Assembly: GCF_004016445.2 (NCBI RefSeq) | Contig: NZ_SADT02000004.1 | Coordinates: 512,500 to 576,499, forward strand | DNA length: 64,000 nucleotides | Direction: 5' to 3' | Origin: Mesorhizobium sp. M2E.F.Ca.ET.219.01.1.1 | GTDB lineage: Bacteria > Pseudomonadota > Alphaproteobacteria > Rhizobiales > Rhizobiaceae | Shown: positions 35,576-44,307 of the stretch, piece by piece | Numbering within the stretch: position 1 is the stretch's first letter | Layout of the letters: each line of letters opens with the position of its first letter | Notes under the pieces: model-generated | What the model saw: only the letters and a program-made list of their open reading frames with translations | Database searches by the model: none | What the model was told of the DNA's origin: nothing | Position numbers and translations under genes: made by a program

Positions 35576-36067
35576 TCACGCCGCGTTCGCGCCCGACTCC
35601 TTATCCAGCACCATGTAGTCGAGCGGAATCTCCGTCGTGTATTTGATCTGCTCCATGGCGAAGGACGACGAGACGTCGCGAATCTCGATCTTGGCGATCA
35701 GCCGCTTGTAGAAGGCGTCGTAGGCGGCGATGTCGGGAACCACCACGCGCAGCAGGTAATCGACGTCGCCGCTCATGCGGTAGAACTCGACCACCTCGGG
35801 GAATTCCTGGATGACCTCGGAGAACCGCCGCAGCCATTCATGGCTGTGCGAATTGGTTCGGATCGACACGAAGACGGTGACGCGCACATTGACCTTCTCA
35901 TGGTCGAGGATGGCGACGCGCCGCTTGATGACGCCCTCTTCCTCGAGCTTCTGGATGCGCCGCCAGCACGGCGTGGTCGACAAGCCGACTTTCTTGGCGA
36001 CGTCGGCCACCGCAAGCGTGGCGTCCTCCTGCAGGAGGCGGAGAATTTTTCTGTCGAGGCGATCCAT
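35576..36067 (-). CDS. Lrp/AsnC family transcriptional regulator
   Basis: 163 residues. The N-terminal helix-turn-helix is LDRKILRLLQEDATLAVADVAKKVGLSTTPCWRRIQKLEEEG, and the C-terminal RAM domain contains VFVSIRTNSHSHEWL and YRMSGDVDYLLRVVVPD. Lrp-type regulators sense amino acids and often control a neighbouring transporter or catabolic gene; no clear target is adjacent. The 108 bp upstream contains an AT-rich stretch but no clear operator. Confidence 0.92.
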   Translation of the reverse strand: MDRLDRKILRLLQEDATLAVADVAKKVGLSTTPCWRRIQKLEEEGVIKRRVAILDHEKVNVRVTVFVSIRTNSHSHEWLRRFSEVIQEFPEVVEFYRMSGDVDYLLRVVVPDIAAYDAFYKRLIAKIEIRDVSSSFAMEQIKYTTEIPLDYMVLDKESGANAA

Positions 36068-36175
36068 AGGGAGGCTCCAGGGGAATAGTTTGGCTATAAT
36101 CCCTTTTATCGGAGCCTTTCACAAGAAAGAAATTCTGCCAAAGGCGGCAAAACCGAGTGATATCTTGCGGAATGC

Positions 36176-36811
36176 CTAACCGATGCGATAGCGGATTTCC
36201 GACCTCAGGAACGGCAGCAAATCCATTTCAAACCAGGGATTCTTCTTCAGCCAGCCGGTGTTTCGCCACGACGGATGCGGCAAAGGCAACACTTTTGGAC
36301 TGGCCGGCGCATCCCAGATGGCGCGCCAATTCCTCACAGTATCCGTCAAGGACGCCGCGCGGGTCGTGCCCATATGCCAGGCCTGCGCGTAGCCGCCGAT
36401 GGTCAGCACCAGGTCGATCTGCGGCATCAGCGCCATCAGCTGAGCGCGCCAGGCCGGCGCGCATTCGCGACGCGGCGGCAGGTCGCCACCCTTTGCATCC
36501 TGGCCGGGAAAGCAGAAGCCCATCGGCACGATAGCGAATTTTTCCGTATCGTAGAACTCTTCGCTGCTGACGCCGAGCCAACTTCTAAGCCGATCTCCCG
36601 AGGCATCGGTGAACGGCATGCCCGACAGATGCACCTTGGTGCCGGGAGCCTGGCTGGCGAGCAGGATGCGCGCGCGCGAAGACGGTCTCAGCACCGGTCG
36701 AGGCTCATGCGGCAACGGCCGACCAATCGGATGGTCCGCGCAAATGCGGCAAGCCCGCACCCTCGCGGTAAGGCGCTCCAGCGCTTCGCTCATGTCGGGC
36801 GGATTATCCAA
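36176..36811 (-). CDS. Uracil-DNA glycosylase-family protein
   Basis: 211 residues. An N-terminal cysteine pair (RACRICADHP) precedes ILLASQAPGTKVHLSGMPFTDASGDRLRSWLG, the motif A region, and the C-terminal LPLPHPSWRN provides the family histidine. Compared with family 4/5 UDGs the active-site loop reads SQAPG rather than GEAPG. Activity on uracil is therefore uncertain; base-excision repair is the family role. It is on the same strand as the GST gene, 9 bp apart. Confidence 0.82.
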   Translation of the reverse strand: MDNPPDMSEALERLTARVRACRICADHPIGRPLPHEPRPVLRPSSRARILLASQAPGTKVHLSGMPFTDASGDRLRSWLGVSSEEFYDTEKFAIVPMGFCFPGQDAKGGDLPPRRECAPAWRAQLMALMPQIDLVLTIGGYAQAWHMGTTRAASLTDTVRNWRAIWDAPASPKVLPLPHPSWRNTGWLKKNPWFEMDLLPFLRSEIRYRIG

Positions 36812-36820
36812 TAGCGTCGC

Positions 36821-37432
36821 TCAGGCCGTCGCGCTCGGCCGGCTCGTCAGCGCCGCGTACCAGCGCAGCACGTTCGTGCATTCCTCAGGCACCTTGATGC
36901 GGGCCGGCTTCATGAAATCGATGGCGATCATTCCGGTAATGTCGGCAACCGAATAGGCATCGCCGGCGGCGAACTCGCGCTGCGCCAGTTCCTTGTCGAA
37001 GAGGCGCAGGAATTCGATCACCTTCGGTTTGTTGGCCTCGCCCCATTCCGGGATCTGCGGCACCTCCCACTCCTTCATCGCCGGATGGATGTGCCGGAAC
37101 GCGGCCGCGACGCTGGCCATGAGGTTCAGTTCAAGGCGCCTTTGCCACATCTCGACTTTTGCCTTGCCGAGCGCGCCCTTGCCGAACAGCGCCGGCTCGG
37201 GGTGCAACTCCTCGAAATAGCGGCAGATGGCGATCGATTCGGTGATGACGGTACCGTCGTCGAGCTCGAGCACCGGCAGGCGTCGTAGCGGATTGCGCTG
37301 CGCGACCTGCTCGCCGCGATGCTCCAGCGCGCCCATGTCGATGGGCACAAGCGGCACCGTCAGCCCCTTCTCGGCAAGGAAGACACGCACACGCCGGGGA
37401 TTTGGCGCGCGGCCGCCATCGAACAGCTTCAT
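36821..37432 (-). CDS. Glutathione S-transferase
   Basis: 203 residues. The N-terminal thioredoxin-like domain shows NPRRVRVFLAEKGL, the cis-Pro motif RRLPVLELDDGTVITESIAICRYFEE, and the C-terminal helical domain carries GDAYSVADITGMIAIDF, the N-capping motif. The start at 37432 (MKLFDGGRAPNP) is the family standard; the frame is open further upstream. GSTs conjugate or reduce small electrophiles with glutathione. It lies immediately upstream of the UDG-family gene on the same strand. Confidence 0.92.
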   Translation of the reverse strand: MKLFDGGRAPNPRRVRVFLAEKGLTVPLVPIDMGALEHRGEQVAQRNPLRRLPVLELDDGTVITESIAICRYFEELHPEPALFGKGALGKAKVEMWQRRLELNLMASVAAAFRHIHPAMKEWEVPQIPEWGEANKPKVIEFLRLFDKELAQREFAAGDAYSVADITGMIAIDFMKPARIKVPEECTNVLRWYAALTSRPSATA

Positions 37433-37479
37433 TCCATTCTCCAGCTCCTCCACCGGATCATAGGGCCCAGATACGCCCA

Positions 37480-38103
37480 TCACCAGAAGCGAAAGAACTC
37501 GCGCAACGCGTCGCTGAACGAAGCCAGCGTGCCGTGCTTTCGCTCGACCGGCGCATTGTGATGGCTGTCGCGCCAATCCTGTGGCGCCTCGAAGCTGCCT
37601 GCCCAGATGCCGACCTTGGCCGCTCTCGCCACCGCCTCCTCGGTCTCGAAGCCGCCGAAGGCAACCGCCCATCCGGCCTGCACCTGGGCCTGGTTCAGGT
37701 CGGTGTCGCCTGCCCTGCAATCGCCGAGCAGCCGGCCGTAGCGGTCGCGCTGCCAGCCGCTGCAGGAAACAGGCCTGCCGGCGATGAGCCGCACCAGCGA
37801 CTGCCGCGCCAGCTTGCCGCAGGGATAGTCGGCGCCGTTCTGCCGGCAGGTCTGCAGATATTCAGGCGCATCGATACCGCGCATGCGGATGCGCTCGACC
37901 CCGAGCGTGATCGAATCCCCGTCATTGACGATCGCCGTGCCCTGCTCCGTACGCCTCTCGAAGCGATCGAGCCGCGCCGCCACCAGGATCAGCAACCCGA
38001 GCAAGAGGAAGGCCAGCCCATAGTCCAGCAGCTTGCGCCAGGGGCTGCGCGGCGGGCTTGCCGCGTAGCGCCGGCGCGGTCCTCGCGGCCCGAAGCGGCT
38101 CAT
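37480..38103 (-). CDS. Membrane-anchored thermonuclease (SNase-like)
   Basis: 207 residues: a basic cytoplasmic N terminus, one membrane helix (LLDYGLAFLLLGLLILVAA), then an extracytoplasmic staphylococcal-nuclease fold with ERIRMRGIDAPE and the catalytic Arg region GWQRDRYGRLLGDC. Conserved cysteines suggest disulfides. Related proteins degrade DNA or RNA in the periplasm, or are catalytically altered; the Asp/Arg set looks present. It is divergent from the histidine kinase. Confidence 0.85.
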   Translation of the reverse strand: MSRFGPRGPRRRYAASPPRSPWRKLLDYGLAFLLLGLLILVAARLDRFERRTEQGTAIVNDGDSITLGVERIRMRGIDAPEYLQTCRQNGADYPCGKLARQSLVRLIAGRPVSCSGWQRDRYGRLLGDCRAGDTDLNQAQVQAGWAVAFGGFETEEAVARAAKVGIWAGSFEAPQDWRDSHHNAPVERKHGTLASFSDALREFFRFW

Positions 38104-38179
38104 ATGGCAAACAGTCTCTTAATCATTCGAACGTAGCTTAACGAACTGAAAATCGCTGCGCGCAGAAATTGAAGTCCGT

Positions 38180-39703
38180 ATGCCTTTGCTACGCTCGAAC
38201 ACAGCGGATAAATTCATTGTGGACCGCCGTAAACCGCACCGCAACAGCGATGTGGCGCGCGCGGTGCGCAAGACGCGCGACCGCCTTTCGCAACAGGCGG
38301 GCAGCCTCGACTTCGACCGCGAACTCCTGAAACTGCATGCGCGCGCCATGGTGGTCAGCGCGGTCGCAATCCCGCTGCTGGTGCTTGCGGTGGCGGCTCT
38401 CGGCCGGCTGGCGGGCCTGGGCAACCAGATCACCATCTGGGCCCTGGCGATGCTGCTTTGCTACGCGATCGTCGCTTTCATGTCGCGGCGCATCGAACGA
38501 ACCGAGGCCACCGAACTCGACCCGGCACAGACGCGCCGCGATTTCCTGATCGGCCATTTCCTGTGTGGCCTGGGCTGGGCATGGTTCGCATGGATCGGCT
38601 GCGACACCTGCCAGATCGACCAGTTCCATGTGGCCAAGGCCATGGTGCTGCTGATCGCGATGGCGACCACCGCCGTAATGGCCTCCTCGCTTGCCGGTGC
38701 GCTGTTGGCGACCTTTGCCATCCCCGTTGCCGTCTATGTCTACACCATCATCCGCCTGTGGACGCCGATCGAAGCCACAATGGCGGCGCTCCTCATCGCG
38801 GCTCTCCCCTTCTTCGGTTACGTCGCGCGACATCTCAATCAGGCCTCGTTGATGGTGCTGTCCTTCCGTTCGGAAAAGGACGCGCTGATCGCCGAGGTCG
38901 AGACGGCAAAATCGATGTCGGACGAGGCAAGGCGGCGCGCCGAGGACGCCAATCTGGCGAAGTCGCGCTTTCTCGCCTCGATGAGCCACGAGCTCCGGAC
39001 GCCGCTCAACGCCATCCTCGGCTTCTCCGAGGTGATGGCCAATGAGGTTCTGGGTCCGATGAACAATCCGACCTATCGCGATTATGCCCATGACGTGCAC
39101 GAGTCCGGCCAGCATTTGCTCGACCTGATCAACGAGATCCTCGACCTGTCGCGCATCGAGGCCGGCCGCTACCAGCTCAACGAGGAGCCGGTCGTGCTGG
39201 TGACCATCGTCGAGGATTGCTGCCACATGATGGAATTGCGCGCCCGCAACAAGGATATCCGCATCATCCAGGAGTTCGAGGAGACCTTGCCGCGCCTCTT
39301 CGCCGACGAGCGCGCGGTGCGGCAGATCACGCTCAACCTCCTGTCCAATTCGATCAAGTTCACGCCGTCCGGCGGGGAAGTGCGCGTGCGCGTCGGCTGG
39401 ACCGCCGGCGGCGGCCAGTACATTTCGGTCAAGGACAACGGCCCGGGCATACCGGATGAGGAAATCCCGGTGGTGCTTTCCGCTTTCGGCCAGGGCTCGA
39501 TCGCCATCAAGAGCGCCGAACAGGGAACCGGCCTCGGCCTGCCGATCGTGCAGGGCCTGCTTGCCATGCATGGCGGCGAGTTCGAGCTTCATTCCAAGCT
39601 GCGCGAAGGCACGGAGGCGATTGCCATCTTCCCGCTGAGCCGGGTGATGGAAGAACTGCCGGCCCTGCCGACCAAGACGGTCGCCACGCGCGGGCGCCGC
39701 TGA
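38180..39703 (+). CDS. Membrane sensor histidine kinase, PdhS/PleC-like
   Basis: 507 residues. Six hydrophobic segments occupy about 60-220, followed by a coiled linker, the phospho-acceptor box MSHELRTPLNAILGFSEVM (His270) and the HATPase with N box LTLNLLSNSIKFTP, G1 DNGPGIPDEE and G2 GTGLGLPIVQGL. The HisKA subtype resembles the alphaproteobacterial PleC/DivJ/PdhS kinases that act on DivK in cell-cycle control. No response regulator is adjacent, consistent with an orphan kinase of that pathway. The specific pathway is inferred from the H-box type. Confidence 0.88.
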   Translation: MPLLRSNTADKFIVDRRKPHRNSDVARAVRKTRDRLSQQAGSLDFDRELLKLHARAMVVSAVAIPLLVLAVAALGRLAGLGNQITIWALAMLLCYAIVAFMSRRIERTEATELDPAQTRRDFLIGHFLCGLGWAWFAWIGCDTCQIDQFHVAKAMVLLIAMATTAVMASSLAGALLATFAIPVAVYVYTIIRLWTPIEATMAALLIAALPFFGYVARHLNQASLMVLSFRSEKDALIAEVETAKSMSDEARRRAEDANLAKSRFLASMSHELRTPLNAILGFSEVMANEVLGPMNNPTYRDYAHDVHESGQHLLDLINEILDLSRIEAGRYQLNEEPVVLVTIVEDCCHMMELRARNKDIRIIQEFEETLPRLFADERAVRQITLNLLSNSIKFTPSGGEVRVRVGWTAGGGQYISVKDNGPGIPDEEIPVVLSAFGQGSIAIKSAEQGTGLGLPIVQGLLAMHGGEFELHSKLREGTEAIAIFPLSRVMEELPALPTKTVATRGRR

Positions 39704-39719
39704 CGCGATCCCCGCGGCT

Positions 39720-40715
39720 CTAGAGCCGAACAGCCATCGCCATGCCTGAGCTGGTCAGCGCCGCGGCCTTGACGATACCGGCAGCGAGAGCGGCCCCAAC
39801 TCCTTCGCCATGGCTGATGCCGAAATCGAGCAGAGGCCGCAGTCCGAGCCTTTCGGCAGCCTTGGCATGGCCAGGCTCGGGCGACAGGCCGGCAAGCAGA
39901 CAATGGTCGAGCGTACCGGGGCTGGCCGCATGCAGAACAGCGGCCGCGGCAGTCGCCACGAATCCGTCGAGCAGGACGGGAATCTTCTCCATGCGAGCCG
40001 CAAGAATGGCGCCGCAGATCGCCGCGAACTCGCGTCCGCCAACCCGTCGCAGGGCCTCCAGCGGATCGCCGAGGCCGGAACCATGAAACGCCAGCGCCCG
40101 ATCGACAACCTCGGCTTTTCGCGCCATCGTCGCCGCATCGGCGCCAGACCCCGGCCCAACCCAATCCGTCCCCTTGCCGCCGAACAGCGCGGCGCAGAGC
40201 GCGGCGGCGATCGTCGAATTGCCAACCCCGAGATCACCTAGGCACAGCAGATCCGCGCCGCCTGCGACCGCCTCCATGCCGAAGGCCATGGTCGCGGCGC
40301 AGCCGCGCTCATCTAGCGCCGCCTCCTCCGTGATGTCGCCTGTGGGGATATCCAATGCCAGGTCGAAGACTTTCAAGCCGAGATCGTTGGCGATGCAGAC
40401 CTGGTTGATCGCGGCCCCGCCGGCGGCGCAGAGCTCGACTTCATTGGCGGTCGCCGCCACACGCCGCGGCGAAATGCCGTGCCGCACCGCGCCGTGATTG
40501 CCGGCGAAGATCGCCACCAGCGGCCGGTTGATCGCCGGCGGCGCGCGGCCGCTCCAGGCGGCAATCCAGGCCGCGATGTCCTCGACGCGCCCGAGCGATT
40601 CGTTCGGCTTGTCCGCTTTGGCAAACAGCGCGCGGACACGCGCGCCCGCCGCGTCATCGGCAGGCGGCAACGCCGCCAGGAGGCTTCGGAAATCGTCGAA
40701 AGGCTTAGCAGGCAT
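39720..40715 (-). CDS. cobT: Nicotinate-nucleotide-dimethylbenzimidazole phosphoribosyltransferase
   Basis: 331-residue cobalamin enzyme that makes alpha-ribazole phosphate from nicotinate mononucleotide and 5,6-dimethylbenzimidazole. Recognisable segments are IFAGNHGAVRHGISP, LCLGDLGVGNSTIAAAL and the C-terminal LLDFGISHGEGVGAALAAGIVKAA with the catalytic Glu. ATG 40715 gives the standard N terminus (MPAKPFDDFRSLLAALPP). It is divergent from the DUF1289 gene. cobS, often next to cobT, is not seen here. Confidence 0.95.
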   Translation of the reverse strand: MPAKPFDDFRSLLAALPPADDAAGARVRALFAKADKPNESLGRVEDIAAWIAAWSGRAPPAINRPLVAIFAGNHGAVRHGISPRRVAATANEVELCAAGGAAINQVCIANDLGLKVFDLALDIPTGDITEEAALDERGCAATMAFGMEAVAGGADLLCLGDLGVGNSTIAAALCAALFGGKGTDWVGPGSGADAATMARKAEVVDRALAFHGSGLGDPLEALRRVGGREFAAICGAILAARMEKIPVLLDGFVATAAAAVLHAASPGTLDHCLLAGLSPEPGHAKAAERLGLRPLLDFGISHGEGVGAALAAGIVKAAALTSSGMAMAVRL

Positions 40716-40880
40716 TTGCGTCGGTCGCGGCTCGTTGCGGAAATCGCAAGCGGCATAGCCGCCTTCTCCCGCCGGCACAACCGCCTGGCGATGCCGCGAA
40801 CAGGTGGCCTTGCGACGCATCGCGGAGGGCTTGCATTGCTCCGGCGGTTGCACCATGTGGAATGAACGCAAGAGAACAGC

Positions 40881-41111
40881 ATGACCGCCATCGAATCCCC
40901 CTGCATCCTGGTCTGTTCGATCGATATGAAAACCGGATTCTGCTTCGGTTGCGGCCGCACGCGCGACGAGATTTCCGGCTGGCTCACGATGACCCCTGAA
41001 ACGCGCCGGGCGGTGATGTCGGAACTGCCGGCCCGGCTCGAAACGGTCGAGCGCCGGCCGCGCCGCGAAACAAGGCGTGCCCGCATGGCACGCGAACGCG
41101 GCGTTTTGTGA
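40881..41111 (+). CDS. DUF1289 domain protein
   Basis: 76 residues with a short N-terminal cysteine cluster: ESPCILVCSIDMKTGFCFGCGRTRDEI, four cysteines spaced to bind a metal, followed by W-x-MTPETRRAVM and a very Arg-rich tail. DUF1289 proteins are small, probably zinc- or iron-binding, of unknown function. It lies 10 bp before the aspartic protease gene; the pair is a frequent neighbour of cobT in rhizobia. Confidence 0.9.
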   Translation: MTAIESPCILVCSIDMKTGFCFGCGRTRDEISGWLTMTPETRRAVMSELPARLETVERRPRRETRRARMARERGVL

Positions 41112-41121
41112 GAAGAAACCG

Positions 41122-41826
41122 ATGAACCGGCTGTTCTGGATCGTCATGGTGGTGATCGGCGTCGGGCTGGTGCTCTTGATGCTCAACAATTCGGCCGGCC
41201 GCACTTTCGGCATGAACAACAATGATTTCGGCCGGCTGATCTGGGTCGGCGTGCTGGTCATGGTGATCGGCGCGAGCCTGCTCCGCTCGGGCCGGCCGCT
41301 TGGCGACATGGCACGCAATATCGGTGTGTGGGCCGCGTTCGTGCTCGTGCTGATCGCCGGCTATCAGTACCGCTACGAGCTGCAGGATGTCGCGAGCCGC
41401 GTGACCGCCGGCCTGTTGCCGGGCAGCCCGCTGGCGCTCGGCGTGGAGAATGGTCGCCCGACCGTCACGCTCGACAAGGCCGACAATGGCCATTTCGAGG
41501 CCCGCATCCTGGTCAACGGCACGCCGGTGCGCGCCGTCGTAGACACCGGCGCGACCAGCACGGTCCTGACCTCGGAAGATGCTCAGGCCGCGGGTTTCAA
41601 CCCGGCGGCGCTCAGCTACAGCGTCGACGTCTCCACCGCCAACGGCATGGCGCGTGCCGCGACGGTCAGGACCGACGAATTGGCGATCGGCGGCATCGTG
41701 CGCAAGGACATGTCGGTGATGGTCGCCGCGCCTGGCATGCTCGAGCAAAGCCTGCTCGGCATGAACTTCATCGGCTCATTGTCGGGTTTCGACGTGCGCG
41801 GCGACCGCATGATCCTGCGGGACTAA
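41122..41826 (+). CDS. Membrane-anchored retropepsin-like aspartic protease (TIGR02281)
   Basis: 234 residues with three N-terminal hydrophobic helices (about 4-20, 38-52, 68-80) and a C-terminal single-lobe pepsin fold. The catalytic motif is RAVVDTGATSTVLTSEDA with Asp141. This matches the clan AA protease family found in alphaproteobacteria, predicted to act as a dimer at the periplasmic face. Substrates are unknown. ATG 41122 follows GAGAAGAAACC. Confidence 0.88.
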   Translation: MNRLFWIVMVVIGVGLVLLMLNNSAGRTFGMNNNDFGRLIWVGVLVMVIGASLLRSGRPLGDMARNIGVWAAFVLVLIAGYQYRYELQDVASRVTAGLLPGSPLALGVENGRPTVTLDKADNGHFEARILVNGTPVRAVVDTGATSTVLTSEDAQAAGFNPAALSYSVDVSTANGMARAATVRTDELAIGGIVRKDMSVMVAAPGMLEQSLLGMNFIGSLSGFDVRGDRMILRD

Positions 41827-41908
41827 TGTCGCCCGGAACTGCATAGCGGCTCTGGGACCACGACATGCATTAGAAAAAAGGTTAAAGCGCAACGCGCTTA
41901 ACCGAAAG

Positions 41909-42907
41909 TCAGGCCGCGTCGGCTTCCACGGCCGTGAAATCGATCGCTGCGAACGCGCTCCTCAGCACCTCCGGACCGGCGCCGGGCTTGTTTGCGTCAG
42001 TGGAAAGAATCTGCCGGAAGCGGCGCGCCCCGGGCAGGCCGTGGAACAGCCCCACCATATGGCGGGTGATGTGCCCGAGCCGCCCGCCACGCTCGATATG
42101 GCGCGCGGCGTAGCCGGCCATGGCGTCGATCAGCGCCGCGTAGTCGAAGGCGGCTGCCACTTCGCCGTAGAACGCGGCATCGACGCCGGTCAGGATGCCG
42201 GGCGTATGATAGGCGGCGCGGCCGAGCATTACGCCGTCGACATGGCCGAGATGCGCCGACGCCTCGGCAAGCGATTGAATGCCGCCGTTGATGCCGATGA
42301 ATTCGTTCGGCTTTCTGGCCTTCAGCCGATAGACGCGCGGATAGTCGAGCGGCGGGATGTCGCGGTTCTCCTTGGGGCTTAGCCCCTCCAGCCAGGCCTT
42401 GCGGGCATGCACCCAGAGCGCGTCGGCGCCGGCCGCGAGCACGCCGTCGGCGAGCGTATCGAGCGCAGGTTGCGGGTCCTGATCGTCGACGCCGATGCGG
42501 CATTTGACCGTGACGGGGATTTTCACCGAAGTTTTCATGGCCGCGACGCATTCGGCGACCAGGTCTGGCGTCTTCATCAGGCAGGCGCCGAACGTCCCCG
42601 ACTGGACGCGGTCGGACGGGCAGCCGACATTGAGGTTGATCTCGTCATAGCCGAAGGCCTCGCCGATCCGCGCCGCCTCGGCGAGCTTTGCTGGATCCGA
42701 TCCGCCAAGCTGCAACGCCACCGGATGCTCGACATCGTCGAAGCCGAGCAGCCGTTCGCGCGCGCCGTGGATGACGGCGTCCGCCACAACCATTTCGGTG
42801 TAGAGCAACGCGCGGTCCGTCAACTGGCGGTGGAAGAACCGGCAGTGCCGGTCCGTCCAATCCATCATGGGCGCAATGGCCACCCTATGCTCTTGATTTT
42901 TCAGCAT
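41909..42907 (-). CDS. dusA: tRNA-dihydrouridine(20/20a) synthase DusA
   Basis: 332-residue FMN enzyme that reduces uridine 20/20a in the D loop of tRNAs. The N-terminal VAIAPMMDWTDRHCRFFHRQ, the catalytic Cys in INLNVGCPSDRVQSG and the RRGRIT-like C-terminal GLFHGLPGARRFRQIL are diagnostic. The 5' end of dusA is a recognised integration hotspot, and a tyrosine recombinase begins 113 bp upstream, in the opposite direction. The coding sequence looks complete, so insertion has preserved the gene. Confidence 0.96.
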   Translation of the reverse strand: MLKNQEHRVAIAPMMDWTDRHCRFFHRQLTDRALLYTEMVVADAVIHGARERLLGFDDVEHPVALQLGGSDPAKLAEAARIGEAFGYDEINLNVGCPSDRVQSGTFGACLMKTPDLVAECVAAMKTSVKIPVTVKCRIGVDDQDPQPALDTLADGVLAAGADALWVHARKAWLEGLSPKENRDIPPLDYPRVYRLKARKPNEFIGINGGIQSLAEASAHLGHVDGVMLGRAAYHTPGILTGVDAAFYGEVAAAFDYAALIDAMAGYAARHIERGGRLGHITRHMVGLFHGLPGARRFRQILSTDANKPGAGPEVLRSAFAAIDFTAVEADAA

Positions 42908-42942
42908 TTTTCGTTTAACATCAAATTCTTAGAACCTGCCGA

Positions 42943-43019
42943 GTGCACACGAATTTACGCCAAAATACGACCCTTTTCGCCACGTTTCGATCTCTCAGTG
43001 CACACGGAGCGCACACGAA
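42943..43019. repeat. Three 11-bp direct repeats before the integrase
   Basis: GTGCACACGAA (42943-42953), GTGCACACGGA (42998-43008) and GCGCACACGAA (43009-43019) are direct repeats; the last two abut and the first is 55 bp (5 x 11) away. They lie between dusA and the integrase start and are candidates for recombinase arm-type sites or a regulator's binding sites. Confidence 0.5.
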
Positions 43020-44081
43020 ATGGCCACCTACACAAAACTACCATCCGGTTCTTGGCGCGTGCAGGTTCGTCGCAAGGGCCGCTACGTAAGCGAGACGTTC
43101 TTGCGCCGAGACGACGCACGGCGATGGGCGACCGAAACCGAACGCCAAGTCGACCGCGGCGAGACACCGACCAAGTCCCGTGTAGCGCGCCTCAAAACTT
43201 TCGGCGAACTCATCGACCTTCATATCGACGACATGTGCGATGTAGGCAAGTCCCCTCGCCGCTCCAAGGCCGCCGCCCTCGATATGCTCAAACGACACCT
43301 GGGCAAATGCAACATCGCGGCTCTTGATCGCGAACGGCTCATCCTTTTTGGTCGCGAGCGAGCCGCCCAAGGTGCTGGACCGATGACGCTCGGCATCGAT
43401 ATCGGCTTTATAAAGCTTATCCTGTCTCATGCTGCAGCCGTTCACGGCCTACCGGTCAAGGTCGAGCCGGTTGATCTGGCGCGTATTGCCCTGAAGAGGC
43501 TCGGTCTGGTTGGCAAAGGCCAGCAGCGCGACAGACGACCGACACAGGACGAGCTCGACAAGCTTATTTGTCATTTCGACGCAAACCATCGCCAAATTGC
43601 GCCGATTGGCCAGATCATTCGCTTCGCGGTGGCAACCGCCATGCGCCAGGAGGAGATCTGCAAGGTGCATTGGTCTGATTTGGAACCTCGCACGCGGATG
43701 CTCCTGATCCGCGACAGGAAGGATCCTCGAAACAAGAACGGCAACAATCAGCGCATACCGCTGTTTGCGGCCACTGGATATGATGCGTGGGCCATCGTCG
43801 AAGAGCAGCGGGCAAAACGCAGCAATGACGATGATCGAATTTTCCCATTCAATCATAGGTCGGTCGGCACCGCCTTCCGCCGAGGTTGCGGTGACTTAGA
43901 CATCCACGATCTTCATTTTCACGACTTGCGGCACGAAGGAACGAGCCGCCTGTTCGAAGCTGGGTTCACAATTGAACAGGTGGCGTTGGTTACTGGGCAC
44001 AAAGATTGGAAGATGCTTCGTCGCTACACACATCTGAAGCCGGAGACGCTTCACGCTATCTATGCGGGAAAGGCTGCATAG
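43020..44081 (+). CDS. Tyrosine-type site-specific recombinase (integrase)
   Basis: 353 residues. The N terminus (MATYTKLPSGSWRVQVRRKGRYV) is the AP2-like arm-binding type, the middle (about 60-145) is the SAM-like core-binding domain, and the C-terminal catalytic domain has Arg209 (TAMRQEE), His301-Asp-Leu-Arg304, His327 (TGHKDW) and Tyr336 (RRYTHLKPE). All catalytic residues are present, so the enzyme should be active. Its position beside the dusA 5' end places it with dusA-specific integrases. Short direct repeats precede the ATG. Confidence 0.93.
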   Translation: MATYTKLPSGSWRVQVRRKGRYVSETFLRRDDARRWATETERQVDRGETPTKSRVARLKTFGELIDLHIDDMCDVGKSPRRSKAAALDMLKRHLGKCNIAALDRERLILFGRERAAQGAGPMTLGIDIGFIKLILSHAAAVHGLPVKVEPVDLARIALKRLGLVGKGQQRDRRPTQDELDKLICHFDANHRQIAPIGQIIRFAVATAMRQEEICKVHWSDLEPRTRMLLIRDRKDPRNKNGNNQRIPLFAATGYDAWAIVEEQRAKRSNDDDRIFPFNHRSVGTAFRRGCGDLDIHDLHFHDLRHEGTSRLFEAGFTIEQVALVTGHKDWKMLRRYTHLKPETLHAIYAGKAA

Positions 44082-44307
44082 TTCAGGGCAGCGCGGAGCG
44101 GGCCAGACGCAATTTTACGGCATGGGAAGCCATGACGATGTTTCCTTATGGGAACGGCAGTCCCCTACCTCAGCGTTTTCGGTCCCCATGCCGACGCTGG
44201 TGCTTAAACGGTGGCTAGTCGAGCGCCAGGCGCTACCTTCTGCTCACTTGCGCGTTCTGACGATACGCCGGGGTTTGGCAGAAGCAAAAATGCTCTTGGA
44301 GCGATTG

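Noticed and set aside
42868..43028. Shared ATGGCCACC in dusA 5' region and at the integrase start as a possible attachment repeat
   Set aside because: Only 9-10 bases, spacing too short for an element, and both lie in ordinary coding contexts; likely chance.
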